Source: an uncultured Bacteroidota bacterium (GTDB taxonomy: Bacteria; Bacteroidota; Bacteroidia; Flavobacteriales; BACL11). From it: a stretch of DNA of 64,000 bases. A model generated the notes under the pieces. That model had not been told where the DNA came from and ran no database searches. It saw only the letters and a list, made by a program, of their open reading frames with translations. The stretch covers positions 77,566 through 141,565 of the forward strand of contig CACIJW010000001.1 in NCBI GenBank assembly GCA_902587125.1, written 5' to 3'. The translations under genes were made by a program, and so were the position numbers. The first letter of the stretch is position 1; each line of letters starts with the position of its first letter. Positions 1 to 9,197 of the stretch are shown here, in pieces.

Positions 1-1546
1 GGTCAAAGTTCATTCTTATCATCGGATTTTGAGTAATATAATACCATGTTGGTGTTCCTGCTGAATTTGGACTACCTCCATTTGCATCAAATAGTGAATT
101 TTCTGTACCCAAAGCTAAACCTGAATATCCAACTCCAGCTGAATCTGAAGGATGTTGATAGCCAGCAGCTCCCATCTCATAACCAACACCAGCAATGAGT
201 GATATTGGGTTCGCAAAACTCAAAGTAATCCAACTGTCTAAATCTGAACTTGTTATTGTATGATCATCAGTTTGATCGAGGTAGATAGGATTAGCACCAG
301 CTGTTGGATCAGCTTCGTATAGCACACCATAAATTTTGGTACCTGGAATTGACCATGGTGCAATGTATAAATCAACAGAATAAAGATTTTCGTTAGCGTA
401 TATATCAAAAAATGATGTTACATGATTTTCTCTTGTTGCATTACCCAAAATGTAGCTACCCTGATAATCGTTCAAATCTTTTCCGTAGGAATACTGAGTA
501 ACGACAGTTTGTTTGGAAGATGTATCAGTATTAGCTGAGTCACCGACGCCCCACATGTTGAGTTCATATAATCCAAGAGTGGTTGGGTTAAATGTGTTAT
601 TAACTGCAAAAGTATCTTGCTGAGAAGATGACAGATATTGAGAATTAGAGGTTGAAGTATAAACGGAATTTGTTATCTGATCAAATGCTTCAGCATGTAA
701 AGTCATATTTTGCGGCGCAACGCCTGCATTTCTTATTACAGCTTCTATTTTGTAAGGATTAGCTGCTAGCTGACTTAAAGGATTGAATGTATAATCACAA
801 CCAATGCCTCCAGAAATGTTATAACCAATCCACCAACCACCAAAAACTTCATCATCAATTGTAACATAGTTATTTGGGGTTTCAGCAAATGACACGTCAT
901 CTATCATCCACGCATAATCCCATTCTCCTTCATATTTAAATCTAAAGTAAACTACTGGTTGACTTCCCGCGGTCGCAGACACATTTACTGAAACGAGTTC
1001 TGGATTAGCAGTGGTTGTATTTGTAGCTTGTCCAGGGTGAACCTCATATCTATCCCAATTTATTCCGTCAATACTTACCTCAACAAAAATTGAATCTCTA
1101 AATTTTCTATGGTAAGATTCAAATTCTATGTTGACATATGGATAAGATGAGCAATCTACTGTACCATTATATTGTATGTATGCTTCTTGAGGAGAATAAG
1201 AAGAATTTAATGCATCAGAATCATACATCGCAAATCCATCGCTAGCACTTGTAGATGAAATTGCACCAAGTCCTGCGGAATAAGAACCTGTCGGACCAGT
1301 AGTTGAGATTACCCAGTTTTGCAGTCCACCATAAATTAAATCTACCATTGTCCAATCTGATGGATTAGAAAATGTGTTAGACCAAAAAGGAGGAGCAGGT
1401 GCTGCTGAGTTAGCACTATTTATTGATGTTGGCTGAACACTTAGTAAATTTTTTTCCTCAATTCTCATGTCATCACCATTTACAGTTTGTGCATGACTTA
1501 GAAGTGTTGATAAGATTAGAGATGTAGTTAGTAAAAGTTTTTTCAT
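1..1546 (-). CDS. Secreted/surface protein (N-terminal part; C-terminus lies beyond the window edge), likely T9SS-type cargo
   Basis: Not in the ORF track because it runs off the left edge. Reverse-complement reading from ATG at 1546 gives MKKLLLTTSLILSTLLSHAQTVNGDDMRIEEKNLLSVQ..., open for 515 codons to the edge. Sec signal peptide and beta-rich extracellular style (e.g. WSNTFSNPSDWTMVD, YFRFKYEGEWDYAWMIDDVSF). Confidence 0.75.
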   Translation of the reverse strand, partial: MKKLLLTTSLILSTLLSHAQTVNGDDMRIEEKNLLSVQPTSINSANSAAPAPPFWSNTFSNPSDWTMVDLIYGGLQNWVISTTGPTGSYSAGLGAISSTSASDGFAMYDSDALNSSYSPQEAYIQYNGTVDCSSYPYVNIEFESYHRKFRDSIFVEVSIDGINWDRYEVHPGQATNTTTANPELVSVNVSATAGSQPVVYFRFKYEGEWDYAWMIDDVSFAETPNNYVTIDDEVFGGWWIGYNISGGIGCDYTFNPLSQLAANPYKIEAVIRNAGVAPQNMTLHAEAFDQITNSVYTSTSNSQYLSSSQQDTFAVNNTFNPTTLGLYELNMWGVGDSANTDTSSKQTVVTQYSYGKDLNDYQGSYILGNATRENHVTSFFDIYANENLYSVDLYIAPWSIPGTKIYGVLYEADPTAGANPIYLDQTDDHTITSSDLDSWITLSFANPISLIAGVGYEMGAAGYQHPSDSAGVGYSGLALGTENSLFDANGGSPNSAGTPTWYYITQNPMIRMNFD

Positions 1547-1566
1547 GATTGATTTTTATGTTATAA

Positions 1567-1574
1567 CAAATATA
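1567..1574 (-). promoter_or_regulatory. Putative -7 box TATATTTG upstream of the secreted protein at 1546
   Basis: Reverse complement of caaatata; 20 nt before ATG. Confidence 0.5.
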
Positions 1575-1599
1575 AATCTAATTTATAAATTATTGCTGA

Positions 1600-4473
1600 T
1601 TAATTGTATTCTTCTATTGGAATGCATGAGCATATTAAATTTCTGTCTCCATAACTCTCATTAACTCTTCTAACAGAGGGCCAAAACTTATCTTGTCTAA
1701 CCCAATGTATTGGAAATGCAGCTTTTTCTCTTGAATATGAATGATTCCATTCCTCTGAGGTAAGCATATTGATTGTATGAGGAGAGTTCTTAATTACATT
1801 ATCAACTTTATCGGCAATACCCTCAGCTATTTCATTAATTTCATTTTTGATGCTAATCATTGCTTCACAAAATCTATTAATTTCTTCTAAATTTTCACTT
1901 TCCGTTGGCTCTATCATCATTGTACCAGCTACAGGAAATGAGACAGTTGGAGCATGAAAACCATAGTCCATTAATCTTTTTGCTATATCCGAAACTTCGA
2001 TGTCAAGTGCCTTAAATGGCCTACAATCAATTATCATCTCATGACCAACTCTGTTTTTTTCTCCTAGATACAATATGTTGTATGAACTTTCTAATTTTTT
2101 CTTAATGTAGTTAGCATTTAAAATTGCTATCTCTGTTGACTGCCTCAAACCTTCCTCCCCTAACATTTTTATGTAAGCATATGAAATTGTCAAAATTGAG
2201 GCACTGCCCCAAGGTGCAGCAGAAATGGCTTTAATCGGTTTTTTTCCTCCAACTTTAACAATAGGATTTGTTGGTAAAAAATTTTTCAGATGTTTTTTTA
2301 CACCTATAGGCCCCATACCTGGACCGCCTCCACCATGAGGAATAGCAAAGGTTTTGTGTAAATTTAAATGACAAACATCCGCACCAATTATAGCAGGATT
2401 AGTTAATCCAACCTGTGCATTCATATTTGCTCCGTCCATATAAACTTGCCCTCCATTTTCATGAATTGTATTGTTGATTTCAATGATTTTTTCTTCAAAG
2501 ACGCCATGCGTTGATGGATAAGTAATCATCAAAGCTGCTAAGTTTTGAGAATGCTCTTCAGCCTTGTCTTTTAAATCTTCAAAATCAATATTACCCTTTT
2601 CATCACATTTAACAACTATAACTTTCATGCCAGCCATTACAGCAGAAGCAGGATTAGTTCCATGAGCGGATGAAGGAATAAGACAAATATTACGATTACT
2701 GTCCCCATTATTTTTATGATATTCTCTAATAACCATTAAGCCCGCATATTCTCCTTGAGCACCAGAATTTGGTTGTAAACTCATCGCATCAAAGCCTGTA
2801 ATTTCACATAGCATCTCCTCAAGTTCATGAAACATTATACTATAACCTCTAGTTTGGTTTAGTGGGGCAAATGGATGTAAATTACAAAATGATGGCCAGC
2901 TCAATGCAAAAAGCTCAGTAGCAGAATTGAGCTTCATTGTACATGAACCTAGAGGAATCATTGATTTTGTTAAACTTAAGTCTTTATTCTCAAGACTTTT
3001 TATATATCTCATTAGAGCTGTTTCAGAATGATAACTATTGAAAACAGGATGTGATAAAAATTCGCTTTTTCTCTCAAATATACTTTCAGAAATAGACCCG
3101 CTTTTTGTTCTAATATTTGGCAATTCGTTTATTAGGTTTTGAGAATCTGAGTGCTTGCAACTTCTCGCAAAAATATCTAATATGTCAGCAATATTTTTCT
3201 CATCATCTTTTTCATCGATTGATATTGTTAGATTTTTATCATCAATATAATTAAAATTGATTTTAGCTACTTCAGCATATGTTCTGATATTTTCAATCGA
3301 AATATTACCAACATTAATATGTAGAGTGTCAAAAAAAACATTGTTTTGTTGTAGGAACCCTAGCTGCTTCAATCCCTCAGAGAGCATAAGAGTTAACCTA
3401 TGAATTTTATAACTAATTGATTTAAGTCCAATTGGGCCATGATAAACAGAATACATTCCGGCCATTACTGCAAGTAAAACTTGCGCAGTACAAATATTTG
3501 ATGTTGCTCTCTCTCTCTTAATATGCTGCTCTCTGGTTTGTAAAGCCATTCTTAATGCTTTGTTTTCATCAATATCTTGTGACACACCAATAATTCTTCC
3601 TGGAATACTTCTTTTGTAAATTTCTTTTGCAGCGAAATATGCAGCATGAGGTCCACCGTAGCCAAGTGGTATTCCAAATCTTTGTGTTGTACCTACAACT
3701 ACATCAGCGCCCCACTCACCAGGTGGCTGCAATAATGTTAATGATAATAAATCAGCTGCAACAACTAATCCGATATTGAATTTTTTCAGTTTAGAAATAA
3801 AATGATTGTTATCTAATACTGCACCGTTTTTGTTAGGATATTGTATAATAGAGCCAAAAAAGCTTTCATCAATTTCAACTTCATTTGTTGATGATATTAC
3901 AAGATCAATTCCTAAAGGCTCTGATCTTGTTTCAAGTAATGAAATTGTTTGTGGCAAGCAATCTGAAGAAACAAAAAACTTATTACAATTTGATTTCTTT
4001 TTTTGCCTATTTCTAGAGTTATATAGCATTACCATTGCTTCAGAAGCAGCTGTTGCTTCATCCAATAATGAAGCATTAGCTAAGTCCATAGCTGTTAAGT
4101 CGCAGACCATTGTTTGATAGTTTAGCAAAGCCTCTAACCTTCCTTGTGCAATTTCTGGCTGGTAAGGGGTATAAGCAGTATACCATCCCGGATTTTCGAG
4201 AATATTTCTTTGAATTACGCCAGGAAGTATAGTATTGTAGTACCCAAGTCCAATATATGATCTGTAGTTTTTGTTCTTTTTGCCAATTTGATATAAATGT
4301 TCTATAAATCTACTCTCACTTAATGCCTTTGGCAAGTCCATTTTCTTATCTAACTTGATTTGACTTGGAAGTGTCTGATCAACTAGTTGCTGAATGCTGC
4401 TAACTCCAATTTCATCAAGCATTTTTCTTTGCTCATCAAAAGAGGGACCAATGTGTCTGTCTGAAAATTTCAT
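1600..4473 (-). CDS. gcvP: Glycine dehydrogenase (aminomethyl-transferring), P-protein
   Basis: 957 aa; N-term FSDRHIGPSFDEQRKML; PLP-lysine region HLNLHKTFAIPHGGGGPGMGPIGV; C-term PSVRRVNESYGDRNLICSC. Confidence 0.97.
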   Translation of the reverse strand: MKFSDRHIGPSFDEQRKMLDEIGVSSIQQLVDQTLPSQIKLDKKMDLPKALSESRFIEHLYQIGKKNKNYRSYIGLGYYNTILPGVIQRNILENPGWYTAYTPYQPEIAQGRLEALLNYQTMVCDLTAMDLANASLLDEATAASEAMVMLYNSRNRQKKKSNCNKFFVSSDCLPQTISLLETRSEPLGIDLVISSTNEVEIDESFFGSIIQYPNKNGAVLDNNHFISKLKKFNIGLVVAADLLSLTLLQPPGEWGADVVVGTTQRFGIPLGYGGPHAAYFAAKEIYKRSIPGRIIGVSQDIDENKALRMALQTREQHIKRERATSNICTAQVLLAVMAGMYSVYHGPIGLKSISYKIHRLTLMLSEGLKQLGFLQQNNVFFDTLHINVGNISIENIRTYAEVAKINFNYIDDKNLTISIDEKDDEKNIADILDIFARSCKHSDSQNLINELPNIRTKSGSISESIFERKSEFLSHPVFNSYHSETALMRYIKSLENKDLSLTKSMIPLGSCTMKLNSATELFALSWPSFCNLHPFAPLNQTRGYSIMFHELEEMLCEITGFDAMSLQPNSGAQGEYAGLMVIREYHKNNGDSNRNICLIPSSAHGTNPASAVMAGMKVIVVKCDEKGNIDFEDLKDKAEEHSQNLAALMITYPSTHGVFEEKIIEINNTIHENGGQVYMDGANMNAQVGLTNPAIIGADVCHLNLHKTFAIPHGGGGPGMGPIGVKKHLKNFLPTNPIVKVGGKKPIKAISAAPWGSASILTISYAYIKMLGEEGLRQSTEIAILNANYIKKKLESSYNILYLGEKNRVGHEMIIDCRPFKALDIEVSDIAKRLMDYGFHAPTVSFPVAGTMMIEPTESENLEEINRFCEAMISIKNEINEIAEGIADKVDNVIKNSPHTINMLTSEEWNHSYSREKAAFPIHWVRQDKFWPSVRRVNESYGDRNLICSCIPIEEYN

Positions 4474-4483
4474 TTTTTTTTTA

Positions 4484-4491
4484 CAAAATTA
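4484..4491 (-). promoter_or_regulatory. Putative -7 box TAATTTTG upstream of gcvP
   Basis: Minus strand TAATTTTG-TAAAAAAAAA-ATG; 10 nt spacer. Confidence 0.5.
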
Positions 4492-4543
4492 AATATTGTT
4501 CAATTAGAAAAATAGAATAAACCCCATTTTTTTTATTGATTTT

Positions 4544-5215
4544 TTACTTTTTATTAACTATAAAATCCTTAATATAATTTGGTTCAAAGTTTTCTAAAAT
4601 TTCAAAATTTTTGTTTTTGAATTTTTCGTAAGCGATTCCCCCCATATCAGAAGCTGAGGGATAAATCTCTTCTAAGAATTTATTTTTTTTTTGACTAACA
4701 AAACTTCTAACTTTATCTACGGCATCTCCAAAAAAAATATATTTCTGCTTTTTGTTAATAATTGATTTGATTTGTTCAACTGAAATAAGACGAGTATCAG
4801 TAATAATATTATTTTTTTTGTCAAATTGTGAATAATAAATTTCATTACCTCTCGCATCAACTAAAGCACAATAAAAATCAAAATCATTATTTGTTCTAAT
4901 AGCTTGTTCAGACATTATTTTCATTGAAGATACGCTCACTAAAGATTTTTTATTAGCAAAACAAAAAGCTTTAACAGTAGCAGCGCCAATTCTAAGGCCA
5001 GTAAATGAACCGGGACCATTACCAATTGCAAAAAAATCAAAATCTGAAAATGATATCTTTTTTTCTTTTAGTAAAATATCTACGAATACATTAACTTTTT
5101 CTGAGTGGGAGGGCCTATCAAATTTTTTTTCTTTAAATGAAATTAATTTTGAATTTTCAAAAACCGCAACTGAACAATTTTTTGATGAAGTGTCAATACA
5201 TAAGCTAAGAGCCAT
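4544..5215 (-). CDS. tsaB: tRNA threonylcarbamoyladenosine biosynthesis protein TsaB
   Basis: ALSLCIDTSSKNCSVAVFEN and AIGNGPGSFTGLRIGAATVKAF motifs, 223 aa. Confidence 0.93.
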   Translation of the reverse strand: MALSLCIDTSSKNCSVAVFENSKLISFKEKKFDRPSHSEKVNVFVDILLKEKKISFSDFDFFAIGNGPGSFTGLRIGAATVKAFCFANKKSLVSVSSMKIMSEQAIRTNNDFDFYCALVDARGNEIYYSQFDKKNNIITDTRLISVEQIKSIINKKQKYIFFGDAVDKVRSFVSQKKNKFLEEIYPSASDMGGIAYEKFKNKNFEILENFEPNYIKDFIVNKK

Positions 5216-6453
5216 TAATCTATGATTTCTATTTTTGACTGTGAATTAAGCTTTAAATTCAAAACATCATAAGGCCCGCTAACAACTTTCTGATTTAATG
5301 AAAGCCCCTCCTTTATCTGAATAAAATCAATATCTTGAATACCTGTTTTAACATTTGCTTTTTTTACCTCATCATCCAATATCAAAAAAACACATTCAAT
5401 TTTTTTATCAAAGATTGAGTCGTACCTTAAAGTAATTGATTCAATCGGAACACTTAATACATTGTCAAGCTGTGCTGTAATTATGTCAACCGTTGCAGTC
5501 ATACCTGGCTTGAAATTAGCAACATCAACTATTTCAATCTTAACTTTGAAAGTTGTTAATTGATCTGCACTAATTCCGACGTAATCAGCAGAATTTGCAA
5601 TTTCAGAGACTATTCCTTTAAACTCTTGATTAGCTAATGCATCTACTTGAATATCAACCTTATCCCCAATTTCTACATTTAAAATATCATTTTCATTAAC
5701 CTCAACAACAACCTCCATTTCATTTAAATTTGCCAGACTTAAAATTTCAGTACCACTCATCTGAGCAGTGCCAACAACTCTTTCACCAATTTCGATGTTT
5801 AATCTAGAAATTGTTCCATTTTTAGGTGCATAAATTTTTGTTTTTGCCAAATTTTCTTTTGCTTCTTTTACAGATGCTTCTGAACTAATTATAGCATATT
5901 TAGCACTTTCCACATTTAGCTTTGATACTTTATACTGTGACTCTATCTTTTCAAAGTCAGCAATTGAGATTGCTTCACTTTCAAGAAGTTTTTTATTTCT
6001 ATTAAAGTTTTGTTGTGATTCTTGAAACTGAGCTTCAGCCATTAGCAAATTTGCAAGTGAACTATTCAAAGATGCTTCAGCTCTTTCTAGTATAGACAGA
6101 TATATATCAGATTTTATTTTTAGCAATAAATCTCCCTTCATTACGTCATCACCCTCCTTGACAAAAAGCTCAACGATTTCTCCAGAAACATCAGCACTGA
6201 TTTTTATTTCTGTTTGTGGTTGAATTTTACCTGTTGCTGAAATTGTTTCGACAATATCATTTAAAGATACAACTGACTGATTAACTGCAATTGATTTTTT
6301 TGAAGAAATAATACCAAACTTACTTAGAACAAACAAAACTATGCTAATTACAAAAAGGGAGATAGATAGTTTCCTTAACAAATTGTTTTTGTTTTTGTAA
6401 GCAACAAAGAAAATTGAAATTGAGATTACTATTAAAATAATGAAATTGATCAT
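5215..6453 (-). CDS. HlyD/RND-type periplasmic adaptor (membrane fusion protein)
   Basis: N-terminal TM, GKIQPQTEIKISADVSGEIVELFVKEGDDVMKGDLLLKI lipoyl-like half, coiled-coil, KIYAPKNGTISRLNIEIGERVVGT; 1-nt overlap (TAATG) with tsaB. Confidence 0.9.
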   Translation of the reverse strand: MINFIILIVISISIFFVAYKNKNNLLRKLSISLFVISIVLFVLSKFGIISSKKSIAVNQSVVSLNDIVETISATGKIQPQTEIKISADVSGEIVELFVKEGDDVMKGDLLLKIKSDIYLSILERAEASLNSSLANLLMAEAQFQESQQNFNRNKKLLESEAISIADFEKIESQYKVSKLNVESAKYAIISSEASVKEAKENLAKTKIYAPKNGTISRLNIEIGERVVGTAQMSGTEILSLANLNEMEVVVEVNENDILNVEIGDKVDIQVDALANQEFKGIVSEIANSADYVGISADQLTTFKVKIEIVDVANFKPGMTATVDIITAQLDNVLSVPIESITLRYDSIFDKKIECVFLILDDEVKKANVKTGIQDIDFIQIKEGLSLNQKVVSGPYDVLNLKLNSQSKIEIID

Positions 6454-6454
6454 T

Positions 6455-7783
6455 TTACAAATTTAGATTTTTACCCATATAGTAATCTAATATTTTTGAT
6501 TTAAATACATAATCATATTTGGCTCTAACTAGTTCTGACTCCGCTTTATTTAGTCTGATCTTTGTCTCTAGAAATGAAAAAGTATCGATAATACCAAGGT
6601 CATACTTGTTTTTTGATATAGTAAATGTCTCCTTATTTGAAACAACAGACTTCATACAAAATTGATACTGTTTCTTTGCTGTTCTAAAATCGGAGTAAGC
6701 AATCTCAATTTGCTTTCTTACAAAGAATTTTGTTTCCTCAAAAACATAATCACTATTTAATAAATCTATTTTACTACCTGTAATCATATTTCTTATTTGG
6801 TTTCCATTGAAAATAGGAAATGTCAGATTAAATGAAATTGATTGACTCAGATTATCCTCTATTTGAGTTTTAAATGATATCTCTTCTCCAATCAATGATG
6901 TTCTTGCGCTTGAATAACCAGTTCCAATGGATGAGCTAAATGATAACTTTGGCAGTAAATTACTTTTTGTAATGCTTATGTTTTTTTTGCTAATTTGTAT
7001 ATTCTGCTCTGCTGCTTTTACCTCAGGCAATTTATTTAATGCTAATCGATATATATCAGAGGTTTTAGGATAAGTTAAATTTGTATCAACATTTAATTTT
7101 ATGTATTCAATCTCAAAATCTGCAGATTGTTCTATTTTTAAAAATTGTTGCAAATTTAACTTAGCTAGTTCTAGCTGATTTTCAGAATTTATCTTAGCTA
7201 ATTTTTCAGAAAGCACTTGTGATTCAACTTGTAATAGTGCATCTCTGGCTAATACCCCCTCATTATATAGTTTTAAACTTTTTTCATACTGTAGCTTTGT
7301 AATATTGAGTTGTTGTTTACTCACTCCAACCAATTCTTTGCAAAATATTATTTGTAAATAAGCATCTATAACGTCCATATAGACTCTATTTTCAAGCCTT
7401 TCAAGCTCAAGTTCAGAAAATTTTAAACTATTCTTATCTCTATTTATTGTATTGATTTTATTAAATCCATCAAATAAATCAACTGATGAGCTTAGTGAAA
7501 AATTATTTGAACTAATATTTTCAATTGTAAAATCATTAGTAAGTGGATCAATTGCTCTACCGAAATTATATCCCTGACTTGAAAAAGCATTGAAGTTAGG
7601 CAGTAGGGATAACTTTGATGACTTTAAATTTGATTTAGCAACGTCAATCAACAGTTTTTGTTTTAGTATTTCAAGATTATTTTCTTTAGCTTGCTTCAAA
7701 CACTTTTGTAAGTCCCACTTTTCTTGGGCAATTGAACTGAAACTAAAAGCTATTAACAGAAGTAGATTTATAAAGTTCTTCAA
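6455..7783 (-). CDS. TolC family outer-membrane efflux protein
   Basis: WDLQKCLKQAKENNLEILKQKLLIDVAKSNLKSSKLSLLPN and paired coiled-coil repeats. The track ORF runs to 7846 (TTG), but an in-frame TTG at 7783 one nt after the preceding stop (TAGATTG) gives MKNFINLLLLIAFSFSSIAQ, a clean signal peptide; I prefer that start. Confidence 0.88.
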   Translation of the reverse strand: MKNFINLLLLIAFSFSSIAQEKWDLQKCLKQAKENNLEILKQKLLIDVAKSNLKSSKLSLLPNFNAFSSQGYNFGRAIDPLTNDFTIENISSNNFSLSSSVDLFDGFNKINTINRDKNSLKFSELELERLENRVYMDVIDAYLQIIFCKELVGVSKQQLNITKLQYEKSLKLYNEGVLARDALLQVESQVLSEKLAKINSENQLELAKLNLQQFLKIEQSADFEIEYIKLNVDTNLTYPKTSDIYRLALNKLPEVKAAEQNIQISKKNISITKSNLLPKLSFSSSIGTGYSSARTSLIGEEISFKTQIEDNLSQSISFNLTFPIFNGNQIRNMITGSKIDLLNSDYVFEETKFFVRKQIEIAYSDFRTAKKQYQFCMKSVVSNKETFTISKNKYDLGIIDTFSFLETKIRLNKAESELVRAKYDYVFKSKILDYYMGKNLNL

Positions 7784-7784
7784 T

Positions 7785-8015
7785 CTATGAGTGTTTGTAC
7801 TTTTTATTTTGAAAGTACCAAAAAATAGCAAAAGAAAATATTGCAATATAAGGAACAGCCATTAGGTACAAAATTCCATTGTTTAAACCTTTACCAATTT
7901 GCGATCCTGTCTCTAAATTTGACTCGACAACAGCTTTACACATTGCACATTGAGAAAATAAATCAAGGTTATAAAAAAGAAAAAGAGCTGTGAGTAAAAA
8001 TATCTTATTTCTCAT
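7785..8015 (-). CDS. Small membrane protein with CAMCK motif, found with oxidase accessory genes
   Basis: 76 aa, signal peptide ...FSQCAMCKAVVESNLETG, one C-terminal TM; overlaps SCO gene end. Confidence 0.7.
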   Translation of the reverse strand: MRNKIFLLTALFLFYNLDLFSQCAMCKAVVESNLETGSQIGKGLNNGILYLMAVPYIAIFSFAIFWYFQNKKYKHS

Positions 8016-8862
8016 CTTTTTTTGGTCTTTTGTATTCAGCCATTAAGACCTTTACATCGTTAATTAAATCTTTTATATCAGTGTCTTTTGTTCCATCATA
8101 AACACCAACAATATTTCCCTCTTTATCAACTCCAGATCGAATTTTTCCTTCTTTATCAACCAGAACAAAATACTCTGAGTGAAAAAACCCACCAGGGGCA
8201 AGTGAATCTTCAACCGCATTCACAAAATATTCTTTTGCAATATTATATATAGACTCTTTTTCTCCAGTTACAAAATTCCAGTTCAATAAATTTGCTCTCA
8301 TTTCATTAGCGTAATCTAAAAGTCTTTCGGGTGTATCATTTAATGGATCTATTGAATGCGATAAAAACTTTATGTTTGGATAGACACTTAACCTTTGCTG
8401 CACTATTCTCATATTATAAGTCATTATTGGACATATTGTAGGGCATGTGGTGAAGAAAAAATTTGCAACATAAATATTTCCTCTGTAGTCATCATTTGTT
8501 ATGATCTCATTGTTTTGATTAACAAAAGAAAAATCAGGTATTACATGCTCTTTTGGTCCAACAAATGACAGTGTCATAAAATTATTTTCTGCTTTACTAA
8601 TAAAAAGATAAATAAATCCAGGTATAACTAGAATTAATAATAATCCCATAAACTTTTTCCCACCTTCAGATATTATTTGCTTGAATGTTTTTTTATTTAA
8701 AAGAATTTCCTCAACAATGTAAATGACAAGAGGAAGAATAAAAACAAAAGCTGGAAAATCTGCTTCAATATTAAATATTTTCCAGATTGGAAACAGACCT
8801 AAAACTATTAATGTTATTATGTCAGTTAATGTAAGTGAATAATTTTTTTTGCTATTGGACAT
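8005..8862 (-). CDS. SCO1/SenC family protein (copper chaperone for cytochrome oxidase) with multi-TM N-terminus
   Basis: NIYVANFFFTTCPTICPIMTYNMRIVQQRL (CxxxC) and FFHSEYFVLVDKEGKIR; hydrophobic N-terminal ~100 aa. Confidence 0.9.
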   Translation of the reverse strand: MSNSKKNYSLTLTDIITLIVLGLFPIWKIFNIEADFPAFVFILPLVIYIVEEILLNKKTFKQIISEGGKKFMGLLLILVIPGFIYLFISKAENNFMTLSFVGPKEHVIPDFSFVNQNNEIITNDDYRGNIYVANFFFTTCPTICPIMTYNMRIVQQRLSVYPNIKFLSHSIDPLNDTPERLLDYANEMRANLLNWNFVTGEKESIYNIAKEYFVNAVEDSLAPGGFFHSEYFVLVDKEGKIRSGVDKEGNIVGVYDGTKDTDIKDLINDVKVLMAEYKRPKKDEK

Positions 8863-8864
8863 AA

Positions 8865-9188
8865 TTAAAATCTCATAAAATGGGTATAACCGCCTTCAGT
8901 AAGTAGTATAAAAAGTAAGTATGGTATGAGGATTACTGCAGGAAGTATGATTGTCCACTGTAAAGCCGGTCTTTCATCTCCAAGATGCATAAATATCATT
9001 ACAATGTATGCAGCTTTGATAATAGTCAGTATTATGAAAATATGGTTCAATAAGATTGTACCTAAAAACTTTGTTTCAATCAAATATTGTGGTTTGATAA
9101 TTCCAAGCACTACTTCAACAGCAGTTACCACTAAAAGTATCCAAAATACTTTCCAAATCCACCAATTATTATTTGACTCTGAAGACAT
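8865..9188 (-). CDS. Cytochrome c oxidase subunit IV family protein
   Basis: 107 aa, three hydrophobic segments; YIVMIFMHLGDERPALQWTIILPAVILIPYLLFILLTEG; between SCO and coxIII. Confidence 0.85.
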   Translation of the reverse strand: MSSESNNNWWIWKVFWILLVVTAVEVVLGIIKPQYLIETKFLGTILLNHIFIILTIIKAAYIVMIFMHLGDERPALQWTIILPAVILIPYLLFILLTEGGYTHFMRF

Positions 9189-9197
9189 AACTAAAAT

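Noticed and set aside
3806-4117. Plus-strand 103-aa ORF antisense to gcvP, and similar antisense ORFs (e.g. 8926-9201, 9829-10041, 42347-42571, 47554-47763, 49091-49315, 61890-62093)
   Set aside because: Each lies wholly or mostly opposite a strongly supported gene and shows no family motif; typical AT-rich chance ORFs.
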